Below the pieces are notes generated by a model that saw only the letters and a program-made list of their open reading frames with translations, searched no databases and was not told the DNA's origin. From the NCBI RefSeq assembly GCF_008629675.1, contig NZ_VWOX01000004.1, forward strand, positions 1-64,000: a stretch of DNA of 64,000 bases. The letters run 5' to 3'. Both the position numbers and the translations under genes were made by a program. Origin of the DNA: Roseiconus nitratireducens (lineage in GTDB: Bacteria; Planctomycetota; Planctomycetia; Pirellulales; Pirellulaceae). Of the stretch, positions 1 through 9,348 are shown piece after piece. Position 1 is the first letter of the stretch, and the number at the start of each line of letters is the position of its first letter.

Positions 1-94
1 CTGCATCGGACAGTGGCTGCGTCCAGCGGCGAGGAACGTCGCGATCGCCAACTGGCGGCGTGCGTGTCCAGGCATTCCGACCGGCGAAGATTCT

Positions 95-1546
95 CTACAG
101 ATCTCCCGCGAACTGCAGCCGCGGGTCGTCCAGGCCCAGACGCTTCATCTTCTTGTAGAGCGTCGTGCGATTGATCTCCAATGCGTCGGCCGTTGCCGCT
201 CGGTTCCATTGGTTTTGCCGCAGCGAATGCAGGATGATTTCGCGTTCGGGAACTTCCAACGCCTCTCGCAGGCTCTTGCCGTCCAGGTCACTCGGCACCA
301 CATGGGGCCTGGTGGGCACGGGTTGCGCACCGGAATCACTTAGCGAGGCAGCCATCGGATCGGCGACCAATCCCAGCACTTCTGGCGGCAGGTCCTCCGC
401 GGTCAATCGGGGTGATCGCGAGAGCAGGACCGCACGTTCCACAACATTTTGCAGTTGGCGGACATTGCCGGGCCATTGGTAGGCCTGAAGCTTGGCCATC
501 GCGGCGCTGTCAAAACCCTCGATGTCCCGATCGCAAGTCTCAGCAGCTTCACGCAGAAAGTGTTCGACCAACAGCGGGATATCCCCGACGCGTTGACGCA
601 GCGATGGCAAAACGATGTTCACCACGTTGATGCGGTAATACAGATCCTGGCGAAACGTTCCATTCCCGACGGCTTTGGAAAGATCTTCGTTGGTGGCCAG
701 GATCACCCGGGTATCGACGGAATGCGTTTTCGTGCCGCCGACCTGCTCGAATTGCAATTCCTGCAAAACGCGGAGCAGTTTGACTTGCATGGCGGCACTG
801 GCGGTCCCGATCTCATCCAGAAACAGGGTTCCCCGATCGGCCAATTGGAATTTCCCCACCTTATCGACCGAAGCTCCTGTAAAAGCACCTTTGACGTGCC
901 CGAACAGTTCGCTCTCGAGCAAGTTGTCGGGCAGCGCGCCGCAGGCGACTTCCACAAAGGGTTTTCCCCGACGAGAACTCCGCTCGTGAATGGCGCGGGC
1001 GATCATGGACTTTCCAGTCCCATTTTCACCGGTGATCAGGATCGACGTGCGGGCGTCCGCCACACTGTCCACCATGTCGAACACCTTCAGCATGCGGTAG
1101 TCGTGGCTGAGGATGTTTTCCAGACCGCTGCGACGATCCAGTTGACGACGCAATGTTTGGTTTTCCCGCGTGATGTCCCGATGCGACACCGCGCGTCCGA
1201 TCGCCAATTGAAGCTCATCATCAATCAGCGGTTTGGTCAGCAAATCGAAAGCGCCGGCCCGAATGGCTTCCACCGCGGTGTCGGGCGTGGCGTAGCCGGT
1301 CATGACCAGGACGGTGCATTCTGGCAACGTTTCGCGTACATGCGAGATCAATTGGAATCCGTCCTCGCCACCGAGTCGCAGATCCGTGATCACCAGCTCA
1401 ATTTGATGCTGCTGTAAAGAAGCGTGGGCTCCTTCCAGGCAATCCGCCACGTACACGGTGTGCCCCAATTCGTGCAGCCATTCCGCCATCGATTGAACGA
1501 GGTGCCAATCATCGTCGACAAGCAGAATCGAGACGGACGGTTTCAT
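95..1546 (-). CDS. NtrC-family sigma-54-dependent response regulator
   Basis: Two-component response regulator that would activate sigma-54 promoters once phosphorylated. From the ATG at 1546 (483 aa): receiver domain at residues 5-120 with acidic cluster D11-D13, phosphoacceptor D55 in ITDLRLG and K105; AAA+ domain with Walker A GENGTGKS (173-180), the sigma-54 contact loop GAFTGA (220-225) and Walker B LFLDEI (241-246); and a Fis-type helix-turn-helix at the C-terminus (about 435-480, NRAATADALEINRTTLYKK). A longer frame opens at a GTG at 1612, but its first 22 residues have no homology to the fold, and MKPSVSILLVDDD is the usual receiver start. No partner kinase lies in the window; one could lie left of position 1. 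It is divergent from a NarL-type regulator. The family call is secure; the target genes are unknown. Confidence 0.95.
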   Translation of the reverse strand: MKPSVSILLVDDDWHLVQSMAEWLHELGHTVYVADCLEGAHASLQQHQIELVITDLRLGGEDGFQLISHVRETLPECTVLVMTGYATPDTAVEAIRAGAFDLLTKPLIDDELQLAIGRAVSHRDITRENQTLRRQLDRRSGLENILSHDYRMLKVFDMVDSVADARTSILITGENGTGKSMIARAIHERSSRRGKPFVEVACGALPDNLLESELFGHVKGAFTGASVDKVGKFQLADRGTLFLDEIGTASAAMQVKLLRVLQELQFEQVGGTKTHSVDTRVILATNEDLSKAVGNGTFRQDLYYRINVVNIVLPSLRQRVGDIPLLVEHFLREAAETCDRDIEGFDSAAMAKLQAYQWPGNVRQLQNVVERAVLLSRSPRLTAEDLPPEVLGLVADPMAASLSDSGAQPVPTRPHVVPSDLDGKSLREALEVPEREIILHSLRQNQWNRAATADALEINRTTLYKKMKRLGLDDPRLQFAGDL

Positions 1547-1887
1547 GTCGCAGGCTGATTGGGGCGCGGGCAGGCGGCAAATCCGGTGGTCAACGCAAGA
1601 AACCTCCGGCACTTGTTTCTAGGTCACCATTTGCCGCTGAGCAAAACCGCGTCACGGATTTGTCTGGCCCCAGCCCGTCGGACGCCGCCGACCAGCCGGC
1701 AGGATCCGCGCCGCCCGTGTTTGCCGCCGCGACGAGTCCGTCGCCGAGCAAAAAAATCCAGAAAAGCGTGAAAATTCGCGTTTTTTGGGGTCCCGAAACG
1801 CCTCAAAATCGCCATTACTATCTGTGCCCCCCCCCTTTTCAAGCACATGGATGCCCCAGAGATGTCTGGTGATCGCTAAGGAAATCA
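1547..1887. other. Intergenic region between divergent response regulators
   Basis: This 341-bp gap must hold the promoters of both regulators. I could not identify a convincing -24/-12 or -35/-10 pair. A run of nine C at 1827-1835 followed by TTTTC is the only conspicuous sequence feature. The small open frames here are shadows without coding character. Confidence 0.5.
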
Positions 1888-2526
1888 ATGCCCATTCACA
1901 CGCTGATTGTTGACGACCACGAAGCGACTCGCATCGGGCTGTCGCATCTTCTGCAAAGCTCGGGTTTCTCCATCACGGCGACGGCCGCCGACGGTGAAGA
2001 TGCGCTTCACCGGTTGCGATCGGCTCAGGTCGATCTGATTTTGGCCGACGTACAGATGCAGGGCATGGATGGACTGGCCCTGCTGATCTCGCTGCGAGAA
2101 GAGGACAATCCGATCCCGGTGGTTTTGATGAGCGCACACGACAGTCCGATCTACGTCGCCCGAGCCGCCGCCAACGGAGCCCAGGACTATCTGCTGAAGG
2201 ACGATTCGGTCGAGACCATTCAGCAAACGTTGGAGCACGTTTGCAACAATGGCCACCCCCTCCCGCAAGGCCGATTGGATCGCGTTCAGCAGAAACTCGC
2301 TCAACCGATTCGGGCAGCGGAGTTGCCGCCCGAATTTCCTTTGACCAACCGAGAAGCGCAGGTCCTACGACACATCGCCTTCGGCTTGAGCAATCGGGAG
2401 ATCTCCAACTCGCTTGGGATCAGCATCGAAACCGTCAAAGAGCACGTCCAAAACATTCTTCGAAAGATGGACGCCTCCGATCGCACGGACGCGGCGGTGC
2501 GAGCCGTCCGAGGCGGTTTGGTCTAG
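1888..2526 (+). CDS. NarL/LuxR-family response regulator
   Basis: DNA-binding response regulator of 212 aa. The receiver domain covers residues 1-120, with D10/D11 acidic pair, phosphoacceptor D54 in LILADVQM and K104 in LLKDD. A LuxR-type helix-turn-helix lies at 150-205 (LTNREAQVLRHIAFGLSNREI, then GISIETVKEHVQNILRK). The ATG at 1888 is preceded by TAAGGA at 1877-1882 with 5-nt spacing, a good ribosome binding site that fixes the start. The stop at 2524-2526 abuts the stop of the convergent beta-helix gene with no gap. No sensor kinase is visible, so the signal is unknown. Regulators of this family usually act at sigma-70 promoters. Confidence 0.95.
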   Translation: MPIHTLIVDDHEATRIGLSHLLQSSGFSITATAADGEDALHRLRSAQVDLILADVQMQGMDGLALLISLREEDNPIPVVLMSAHDSPIYVARAAANGAQDYLLKDDSVETIQQTLEHVCNNGHPLPQGRLDRVQQKLAQPIRAAELPPEFPLTNREAQVLRHIAFGLSNREISNSLGISIETVKEHVQNILRKMDASDRTDAAVRAVRGGLV

Positions 2527-4989
2527 TTAGTCGGTCGATTGCTGCGGCGTCCGACACCGACGGATCACCGAATCGAGATAGCCTTTCAATTCTGGATCCT
2601 GCGTCGTGATCGAAAAACCCTGGTCGCTGGGCCGTTGGTCGACTGCAAGACGCATCAGGTTGTGCGCCAAATAACGCCCCTCGCCGAGCGTCAGATGGAT
2701 CGCATCCCGGTACAGATCCGTCAGCTGATCCAGGGGGGCCTTCCCCGATTGCGTCTCTTCCGCGATCAGATGAAGTGCGTCGGTCGCGAACGTCTGACGA
2801 ATCTCTCGATCGGGAAAGTCTTCTTGAAGTTGCTCGATCAGGGCTTGGAAGTAGGCTGGACTGTGCACCATCGTTGTCGGCTTCTGCTGTTGATACTCCT
2901 GAAGCAATGTGGCACTGCGTGCCCACCCGGTATGCACGATGACGATCGCGGAGGGTTGCAGTTTCATCCAATGCGAGATGGCGGACAAATCTTCTTGTAG
3001 CGATGTACCGTAGTGAGGCTGGAAACAGACATAGTCGTATTGCAATTGCTGCAGTGCGATTGGCCAGAGTCGCGACGACGCGACGCACGGATCTGCGGGG
3101 TGATCAAAAATGTATTTCAGACTTTTGCCACAGTCCACGTGCCAGTTGACGTAGTGCTGCAAATCGGACGGACGTGTGTCCCAGGTCAGCGAGTTGCCGA
3201 TCAGATAGATTCGAGGCTCGCGTTCCAGAATCGTATTGTCCTCCAATTGGATCGCGGACTCCGGGGTGTTGTTGTAGCGAACCGCTGGCGTTTGAGTGGT
3301 TTCCAGCTCCCACCGGTTGCCGGTGGCGACATTCCGGCCGGCCCGGTGGAATCGCAACGGAGACTTGGCGATTCGACGAAACTGGTTGTCGGAAATCTGC
3401 AAGCCGGTGGAACCTTCATCCAAGAACATTCCGTTGGACTCCGCGCGGCCGGCATTCAACGGAATGTCGGTGATGTCGTTGGCCTGCAACCGCGTCCCTG
3501 GCTGACGCCCCAAAGTGTAGATCCCGCCGCCGTCGCTGAGCACTTGCATCACCCGCCGGATCTGGTTGTGATGAACGTGGTTGTCGCCCGCCGGCGAAGG
3601 TTGATCGTTCCAGATCCAGCCGAGCGAGATTCCAGTGTAAGGGCAGTCTTCGATCAGGTTTTCGGCGATCTCCAGACGACGATGCAACGGAGCCCAGATG
3701 GCGACACTTCCCGGCAACACTTGACCGCAATCGCGGATTTCACATCGGACGATTTGGTTGTCGGTCGGCACCTGCTCGGGCGCGGAACGGTACCACGGTT
3801 GACCTTCCACCCGCCGGTGATTGTCCTCCCCAAGGTTGATCGCGTTACCGCCGATATCGGCGAAGGTACAGTCTTTGACGACACACCGCGTCGACCGACT
3901 GCCCAGCCAAAGCGCCGTGTTGCCGATGCCGCGAAATGAGCAATCTGTGAGCCGACAATTCACACCCCGCTGGATCTCCACGGCCGCCGAAAGCATCGGC
4001 CGATCCTGCGTCGCACGCCGGCCGTCCGCGTTTCTCGGTTCATGCATGGTCGCCTGGGCACCCGCCAATCCACCGGCGGGCATCGGGAATCGCGTCCCCT
4101 GAAACGTGATCCGCTCGAATGCCAACGATTCAATCTTGCCGGCTGAAGCATTTCCGTCGGAACGTTCGCCTGCCACCACCAGGCGCTCCAGCACCGGCAA
4201 CTCGACCGCCGGCGGTGCCGATTCATTGCCGGCGAGCAACACGATTTCGTTGGCGGATCTGTCGAAGAACCATTCCCCGGCGAGATCTGCAAACTGGCGG
4301 TGTCCCTCCAACCAATATCGAGGCTGTTTCTCGAAATGGTCGATTGCGTAGTGATCGGCCGAACAGCCAATCGGACCAACCGTCGTCAAGCGGCGCTGCC
4401 CTTGGTCGATGCTCGCGACGGGAAGACGGCTGCTGGACCAGTCGTGAAGAAACACCAAATCGCAGACTCCCTGATCAACCATCAGGTCCTCGGGGAGATC
4501 GCCTGCCGCGAAACGGAAACCGCTGCGGCGGTCTTCCGCGGCTTGTTCGATTCGATGGTAACCCACATTCGGTTCGCGCGCGGGCGAACGCAATTTCCCA
4601 TCAACCAGAACCAAGCGAGGTACCGGACCACCGTCAACGGACACATTCAACGGAAAATACCAGCGATCGCCGCGGCGATCGGGTGCGGCCAGCGCTCCGC
4701 AACCCGAAAGCACGGTCTTTCCACCGTCCGCACCGCGAAACGTCAGTCCTTCACCGACGACCTGTTCGGACAATCGGATCGGCTCGGTCAACCGAATTGT
4801 GCCTGGCGGCAAGGTTACTGTCAGCGGCGAATGCTCGCCCATGTCTCTCCGCCGCGTGATGGCGACGAGGGCCCTGCGAAGGGAGTCCTCGGTCGGTTGT
4901 TCAACGGCAACCCGATCTTCCGCGGCCAAGGGCAATGCGGAGACAGCAACGATCGCGAACCAGCACGTGAGCAAACATCGAAAGATCAT
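2527..4989 (-). CDS. Secreted right-handed beta-helix protein with C-terminal SGNH-like hydrolase domain
   Basis: Protein of 820 aa with an N-terminal signal peptide (hydrophobic residues 4-21, cleavage near LAAED). Residues about 30-590 look like a right-handed parallel beta-helix of the pectate-lyase/PbH1 type: recurring short N-rich rungs such as NTALWLGS, GNAINLGE, YTGISLGW and GGGIYTLG. The last about 225 residues form a different domain beginning YLIGNSLTWD (GNSLT at 598-602), the block I position of SGNH hydrolases. DAIHL at 762-766 matches the block V Asp-xx-His pair. It is therefore probably a two-domain extracellular carbohydrate-active protein; lyase or esterase activity is inferred, not shown. 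It ends exactly against the convergent NarL-type gene. Confidence 0.8.
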   Translation of the reverse strand: MIFRCLLTCWFAIVAVSALPLAAEDRVAVEQPTEDSLRRALVAITRRRDMGEHSPLTVTLPPGTIRLTEPIRLSEQVVGEGLTFRGADGGKTVLSGCGALAAPDRRGDRWYFPLNVSVDGGPVPRLVLVDGKLRSPAREPNVGYHRIEQAAEDRRSGFRFAAGDLPEDLMVDQGVCDLVFLHDWSSSRLPVASIDQGQRRLTTVGPIGCSADHYAIDHFEKQPRYWLEGHRQFADLAGEWFFDRSANEIVLLAGNESAPPAVELPVLERLVVAGERSDGNASAGKIESLAFERITFQGTRFPMPAGGLAGAQATMHEPRNADGRRATQDRPMLSAAVEIQRGVNCRLTDCSFRGIGNTALWLGSRSTRCVVKDCTFADIGGNAINLGEDNHRRVEGQPWYRSAPEQVPTDNQIVRCEIRDCGQVLPGSVAIWAPLHRRLEIAENLIEDCPYTGISLGWIWNDQPSPAGDNHVHHNQIRRVMQVLSDGGGIYTLGRQPGTRLQANDITDIPLNAGRAESNGMFLDEGSTGLQISDNQFRRIAKSPLRFHRAGRNVATGNRWELETTQTPAVRYNNTPESAIQLEDNTILEREPRIYLIGNSLTWDTRPSDLQHYVNWHVDCGKSLKYIFDHPADPCVASSRLWPIALQQLQYDYVCFQPHYGTSLQEDLSAISHWMKLQPSAIVIVHTGWARSATLLQEYQQQKPTTMVHSPAYFQALIEQLQEDFPDREIRQTFATDALHLIAEETQSGKAPLDQLTDLYRDAIHLTLGEGRYLAHNLMRLAVDQRPSDQGFSITTQDPELKGYLDSVIRRCRTPQQSTD

Positions 4990-5156
4990 GACGGACCGTG
5001 GGGACGAAGAAAAATCCGAGAGACAAAGTTTTCGGAAGGGCAGGGAAGGGGAGGGGAGGGCCGCGGCGGGGAAGTCATCGCTTGCGACATCGGTTTGGCC
5101 GATTGGATTCGACCCGACCGGTGGGCTCCGAAATACGCGAACGCTGCTCGGTCGCG

Positions 5157-6482
5157 TCAGCTTTCCAGCCCGCGAACGCCCGCGGCGGTGCTGCTGCCAA
5201 ATTGGTCAATCTCAAGGCCCATCCGCTGAGCAAACGAAACGAACAGGTTGGCCAACGGAGTGTTTTGCGTTTGATCGTGAGCGACATAAGCGCCGTGCCG
5301 GTAGCCGCCCCCGGCCACCAGGATCGGCAGATTATGCCAGTCATGGGCACTGGCATTCCCGAGGTTCGATCCGAACAACACCGCCGTGTGATCCAACAAG
5401 GTCGCACCGTTTTCCTTGATGCCACGCAGCTTGTCCAAGAATTCCGCAAAGACCTGAAACTCGGCCTGCTCGATGATTTTCAGTTCTTCGATCTTTGCGG
5501 GGTCTTTTCCGTGGTGGGACAACCCGTGCCAATCGCTGCTGACGCCATCGATCTTGGGGACCGAATTCATTCCGGCCAGCAAGTAGGTCACCGTTCGAGT
5601 GGAATCGGTTTGCAGGGCCAGCGCGATCAGATCGTACAACAACCGCTGCCGACCGATCGCATCGGATTTGTCGGTGATGTCTTGGGGAACCTCTTGATCA
5701 ACCTCCGGCTTTGGACGTCGCACCCAGCCTTCGGATTGTTGCAGACGTTGCTCCAGGTCTCGTACCGCGGTCAAGTACTCATCCATCTTTTCCCTGTCCG
5801 CACGTCCCAGCTGACTCTCCAGCATCCGCGCTCGGCCGCCGACCGTGTCCAGAATGCTGCGTCCGCGTTTCAATCCCTGCACTTCCTGATTCACCTCCTG
5901 GGGAGTCCCGTCGATGAACAGTGCCTTGAAAACCTGCGAAGGAGACTGAACCGCGGGAATCCCGACGCCATTGGACGTCCACGAGAGCCCTTCGCCACTG
6001 GTGGACAAAGAAAGGTACGGATACCGAGTTTGAATACCGATCTGTTGGGCGATCAGCTGATCGATGGAGATCGTGTTTTTGAATCCCGCCAGTCCCGGAC
6101 GTGGTGCCGACGTCAACCAGGTCAGCGACGACGCATGCCCGTTGTTTCCCTGCTGTTCGGGGTGCGAAAGTCCAGACAAGATGGTCAATTTGTCGCGGTG
6201 TGCTGCGAGCGACGAAAGATAAGGTGTCAGCTCATACTCTCGCCCCTCGCTTTCGGGAAACAGAAAAGGAGCGTGAAAGCCCAACGTCCCGCACATCGCC
6301 ACAAACCGCTTGGGCGATCCGCCTTCGACGGTGGCGCCCAGCGCCCGCCGGCCGACGGACGGTCCCATCGCTTCCAGCAGGGGCAATGCGATCGCCGCAG
6401 CGCCGGCATTGCGCAGCAAGTGGCGTCGACTGAGCGGTTGTCGCAGAAGTACGGAGGCAGACTTCATCGTCTCTGGTCTCAT
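5157..6482 (-). CDS. DUF1552 domain-containing secreted protein
   Basis: Protein of 441 aa with a twin-arginine-like N-terminus (LSRRHLLRNAGAAAIALPLLE, residues 17-37), pointing to export of a folded protein. The body has the DUF1552 pattern of planctomycetes and verrucomicrobia: FVAMCGTLGFHAPFLFP near the start and a late LFGSNLGNASAHDWHNLPIL segment, which resembles the sulfatase/DUF1501 group and may bind metal. The start overlaps the stop of the upstream DUF1592 gene by 4 nt (ATGA), so the two are translationally coupled. DUF1552 and DUF1592 proteins are found together across Planctomycetes and are presumed to work as a pair at the cell envelope; the reaction is unknown. Confidence 0.92.
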   Translation of the reverse strand: MRPETMKSASVLLRQPLSRRHLLRNAGAAAIALPLLEAMGPSVGRRALGATVEGGSPKRFVAMCGTLGFHAPFLFPESEGREYELTPYLSSLAAHRDKLTILSGLSHPEQQGNNGHASSLTWLTSAPRPGLAGFKNTISIDQLIAQQIGIQTRYPYLSLSTSGEGLSWTSNGVGIPAVQSPSQVFKALFIDGTPQEVNQEVQGLKRGRSILDTVGGRARMLESQLGRADREKMDEYLTAVRDLEQRLQQSEGWVRRPKPEVDQEVPQDITDKSDAIGRQRLLYDLIALALQTDSTRTVTYLLAGMNSVPKIDGVSSDWHGLSHHGKDPAKIEELKIIEQAEFQVFAEFLDKLRGIKENGATLLDHTAVLFGSNLGNASAHDWHNLPILVAGGGYRHGAYVAHDQTQNTPLANLFVSFAQRMGLEIDQFGSSTAAGVRGLES

Positions 6483-8920
6483 TTTTTTCGAAAGATTTCA
6501 CTGGCCACGACCGACTGCACCAAATCCCGGACACCGTGTCCCTGGTCTCGCGATTGATTGACCAGACGTTCAATTTCCGGCCGGTCAGAAAACCCCATCT
6601 CACGTCCCGTCGCGAATGTTAACAACTTGGTCACCAACGTTTGGGCCAATCGGTCCGGGTCCGATGCCAACAAGCGTCGAAACTGGACATAGTTTTCGAA
6701 CGTGGTCCCATCCGACATGCGTCCGGTCGCGTCGACGGGGGGACCGATTCGATAGCGGACCGGTCGACCATGCGCGATTCGATCCACCTTTTCGCCTTTG
6801 CCCAAGCTGCGAAAATGGTCACGCCATCCGCCAATCGGATTGAAGCTTTCCAGCGCGAAGCCGGGGGGATCGATCATTGAGTGACAATGCCGGCAGGAGT
6901 CAACGTCGCGGTGCTTGTCCAGCAATTCTCGCAAGGTCGAAGCACCGCGGATATCGGGTTCCACACCCGGAATCCCTGGCGGTGGCGGCGGCGGCGACAC
7001 GCCCAGCAATCGTTCCAACACGTACACGCCGCGAACAACCGGCGACGTATTGGTGCCGTTGGCCGACACCTTCAACACGCTGGCTTGCCCCAACAAGCCT
7101 CCGCGGACGCTGTCGCGGGGCAACGTGACCTGCCGAATCTCCGGCCCGAGCTTCAAATCCAGGTCATAGTGCTCTGCCAATCGGTTGTTCAGCATGGCAA
7201 ATTCCGAATCCACCAGATTCACCACGCTGGCATTCTGTTCGATCAATGCGGCAAAGAATCGACGAGATTCTTCCAACATCGACGCCTGCAGAAACGAGTC
7301 ATATTCAGGAAACAGCTTTTGATCGGGACTGGTGAAATCAATGTCACGCAGATTCAACCAGGCGTCGGTAAAATCCTCCACGAACCTCTTACCACGAGGG
7401 TCCTTCAATAGACGCCGGCTGTGCCGAAGCAATGTTTCGGGATTGCCTGTCAAACGGCCGGCGTCCGCGTCGGCCAGCAACGCCTGATCCGGCGTGGTCC
7501 GCGTCAGGAAGAATGACAGCCGAGCCGCGAGTGCGTGATCATCCAACCAGTCTGCCGATTCTCGCAAGAACAAGAAGTCGGGAGAACAAAAGATGGCGGC
7601 CACAGCCGTGCGGAGCGCCGGTTCAAAGTCGATACCATTGCCTCGCTGCTGTTCAAACAGTTCCAGGAAGGGAGCGATCTCTCGGTCGGTGACCGGACGC
7701 CGGAAGGCGGCACGCGCCACGCGTCGAATCGCCTGTGCGGTATCCCGGGACGGATCCTCCGATCGGATCTCGAACTCGGCCTGCCTTGATCGTCGCGACT
7801 GCCGAGACTTGCCCGAGGTCGTCTCGACACGATCGATGCCGTCAAAGATCAAACGGTGCCCGCGACTGGGAAACGACTCGGTGATCGGTCCTTCCAAACG
7901 AACGTTCAGGATCGCCAGTCCGGGGCCTTGATATTGATCGATCCCATGCTTGCGAATGGAGTTGTCTTGATCGGCAATTCCCCACGGTTCCAAGTCGATC
8001 ATGTAGCGATCATCGATCCAGGCTTCGATCTGGACGGTTTGCGCCGGCCCCGGTTCAAAGGCCCGGTAGGCAAACGTCGGTTTTTCAGCCCCGCGAGCAA
8101 AGGTGGTCGCCCCGATCGAGAACGTGATTGGTTCCCGGGATTGGTAGGCGTAACCGGTCACGGCCACCTTGTACCAGCCTGCTTGGTGGACGTTGGCCGT
8201 CCGCAACATGCCGGTCGGATAGCTTTGCGACCGAAAGAAGACGACGGCGCCATCGTCCAAAAGTTTCCAGGACTTTCCCAGGTGGACTTCACCTTCCCGC
8301 GTCTGGGCGTAATTAGCATCGGTCACCCGGATTTCCGGCGGCTCCGATGTCGACGCGATTGCCTGGTCCATCACCGCGTCAGCGGCGTCGATGTAGGACT
8401 GCAATTGAACCATCGACAAGTTCAGCGACGCCCCCACATTGTCGAATTCGCGAAACCGGCCGTCCTCCGGCAACATCGACGCCAAATCCAAATGGGTCCC
8501 GAACAGATCGTTCATCGTGTTCTGGTACTCACGGCGATTCAGCCGACGCAGGATGGTCCCTTTGGACTCGGCGTGCGACTGATGCAAGGATTGCTGCAGG
8601 GTGCCCAAGAAATCCCGACGATCGTCGGCAGACGGTTGCTCCGCGTCCGCCGGAGGCATTTCGCCATCGCGAACGCGGTCGAAGACGCGCTCCCATGTCG
8701 CAAACGTCGCCCGGTCTCCCAGGTCCGTCGAAATCGTGTCCAGCTGTACCCCGCCTTCATCGGCGCCGTCCCCGTGACAGTCGAAACAGTAACGGGAAAA
8801 AAACGCCCGACTGGGGCCGGCCAATTCCTGCGCACGGCCGGGCATGGCGAAACAGCCCAGCAACAAAGTCAGTACGGTGATCGCAGAGACAAAGACCGAG
8901 GAGAAAAAACTTCGTGGCAT
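6479..8920 (-). CDS. DUF1592/DUF1588/DUF1587/DUF1585/DUF1595 planctomycete cytochrome-type protein
   Basis: Secreted protein of 813 aa with a signal peptide (residues 1-30). A haem-binding motif C45-F-D-C-H49 sits at the mature N-terminus. The domains then follow the usual planctomycete order: DUF1587 (LRRLNRREYQNTMNDLFG), a beta-rich insert that may bind carbohydrate (about 225-330), DUF1595/DUF1592 (RVARAAFRRPVTDREIAPFL and following), DUF1588 with a second CRHCH motif next to MIDPPGFALE, and DUF1585 at the end (LLTFATGREMGFSD). Its partner is the DUF1552 gene immediately downstream. These proteins are thought to carry out extracytoplasmic redox chemistry on polysaccharides, which is an inference from domain content only. 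Confidence 0.93.
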   Translation of the reverse strand: MPRSFFSSVFVSAITVLTLLLGCFAMPGRAQELAGPSRAFFSRYCFDCHGDGADEGGVQLDTISTDLGDRATFATWERVFDRVRDGEMPPADAEQPSADDRRDFLGTLQQSLHQSHAESKGTILRRLNRREYQNTMNDLFGTHLDLASMLPEDGRFREFDNVGASLNLSMVQLQSYIDAADAVMDQAIASTSEPPEIRVTDANYAQTREGEVHLGKSWKLLDDGAVVFFRSQSYPTGMLRTANVHQAGWYKVAVTGYAYQSREPITFSIGATTFARGAEKPTFAYRAFEPGPAQTVQIEAWIDDRYMIDLEPWGIADQDNSIRKHGIDQYQGPGLAILNVRLEGPITESFPSRGHRLIFDGIDRVETTSGKSRQSRRSRQAEFEIRSEDPSRDTAQAIRRVARAAFRRPVTDREIAPFLELFEQQRGNGIDFEPALRTAVAAIFCSPDFLFLRESADWLDDHALAARLSFFLTRTTPDQALLADADAGRLTGNPETLLRHSRRLLKDPRGKRFVEDFTDAWLNLRDIDFTSPDQKLFPEYDSFLQASMLEESRRFFAALIEQNASVVNLVDSEFAMLNNRLAEHYDLDLKLGPEIRQVTLPRDSVRGGLLGQASVLKVSANGTNTSPVVRGVYVLERLLGVSPPPPPPGIPGVEPDIRGASTLRELLDKHRDVDSCRHCHSMIDPPGFALESFNPIGGWRDHFRSLGKGEKVDRIAHGRPVRYRIGPPVDATGRMSDGTTFENYVQFRRLLASDPDRLAQTLVTKLLTFATGREMGFSDRPEIERLVNQSRDQGHGVRDLVQSVVASEIFRKK

Positions 8921-9348
8921 CGCTATCGGCTTCGCCGTCCAACGGATCGATCGGGGACAGGGTGGGACACCGTTCAGTTGGTGCGTGACGCCATCGGGGC
9001 AGGGAGCACCAGGGAGTCACTTGTCCGTGAAGGACATCCATTTTTGCTTGCGACATGATTCGTCGACAATCATTGAATCCACCGAATAGGTATTTGGACC
9101 CAAAAATGCTGGGAGCAGACCCATCCGAAGCGTCGCAGACGGAACCAGCAACACGTGGCATCGCTGCAGCGATTGCCGATTTCCCCTAGACTGACGGGTC
9201 ACCAACGACGTTTCGCCAACCGACCATTGCGTGGCCGCGGGGCGACGCCGTGGATGCGGCTGAAGTCTTGCCGAATGACCACCAGCCTGGCGAACCCGTT
9301 CGCCCCTCCCAACAATCTCTGATTCGAATCCCCCAGGTTTCCAATACC
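8921..9348. other. Intergenic region, divergent promoters
   Basis: A 428-bp gap between the minus-strand DUF1592 gene and the plus-strand glycoside hydrolase. It should contain both promoters, but I see no clear consensus boxes. The part from 9250 is open in the hydrolase frame and becomes coding if the upstream GTG is used. No other gene is supported. Confidence 0.4.

Noticed and set aside
4998..6557. A 519-aa plus-strand open frame
   Set aside because: It is antisense to the DUF1552 gene, with no domain and an Arg/Gln-rich sequence.
7856..9058. A 400-aa plus-strand open frame
   Set aside because: It is antisense to the DUF1592 gene; its reading frame follows that gene's codon bias.
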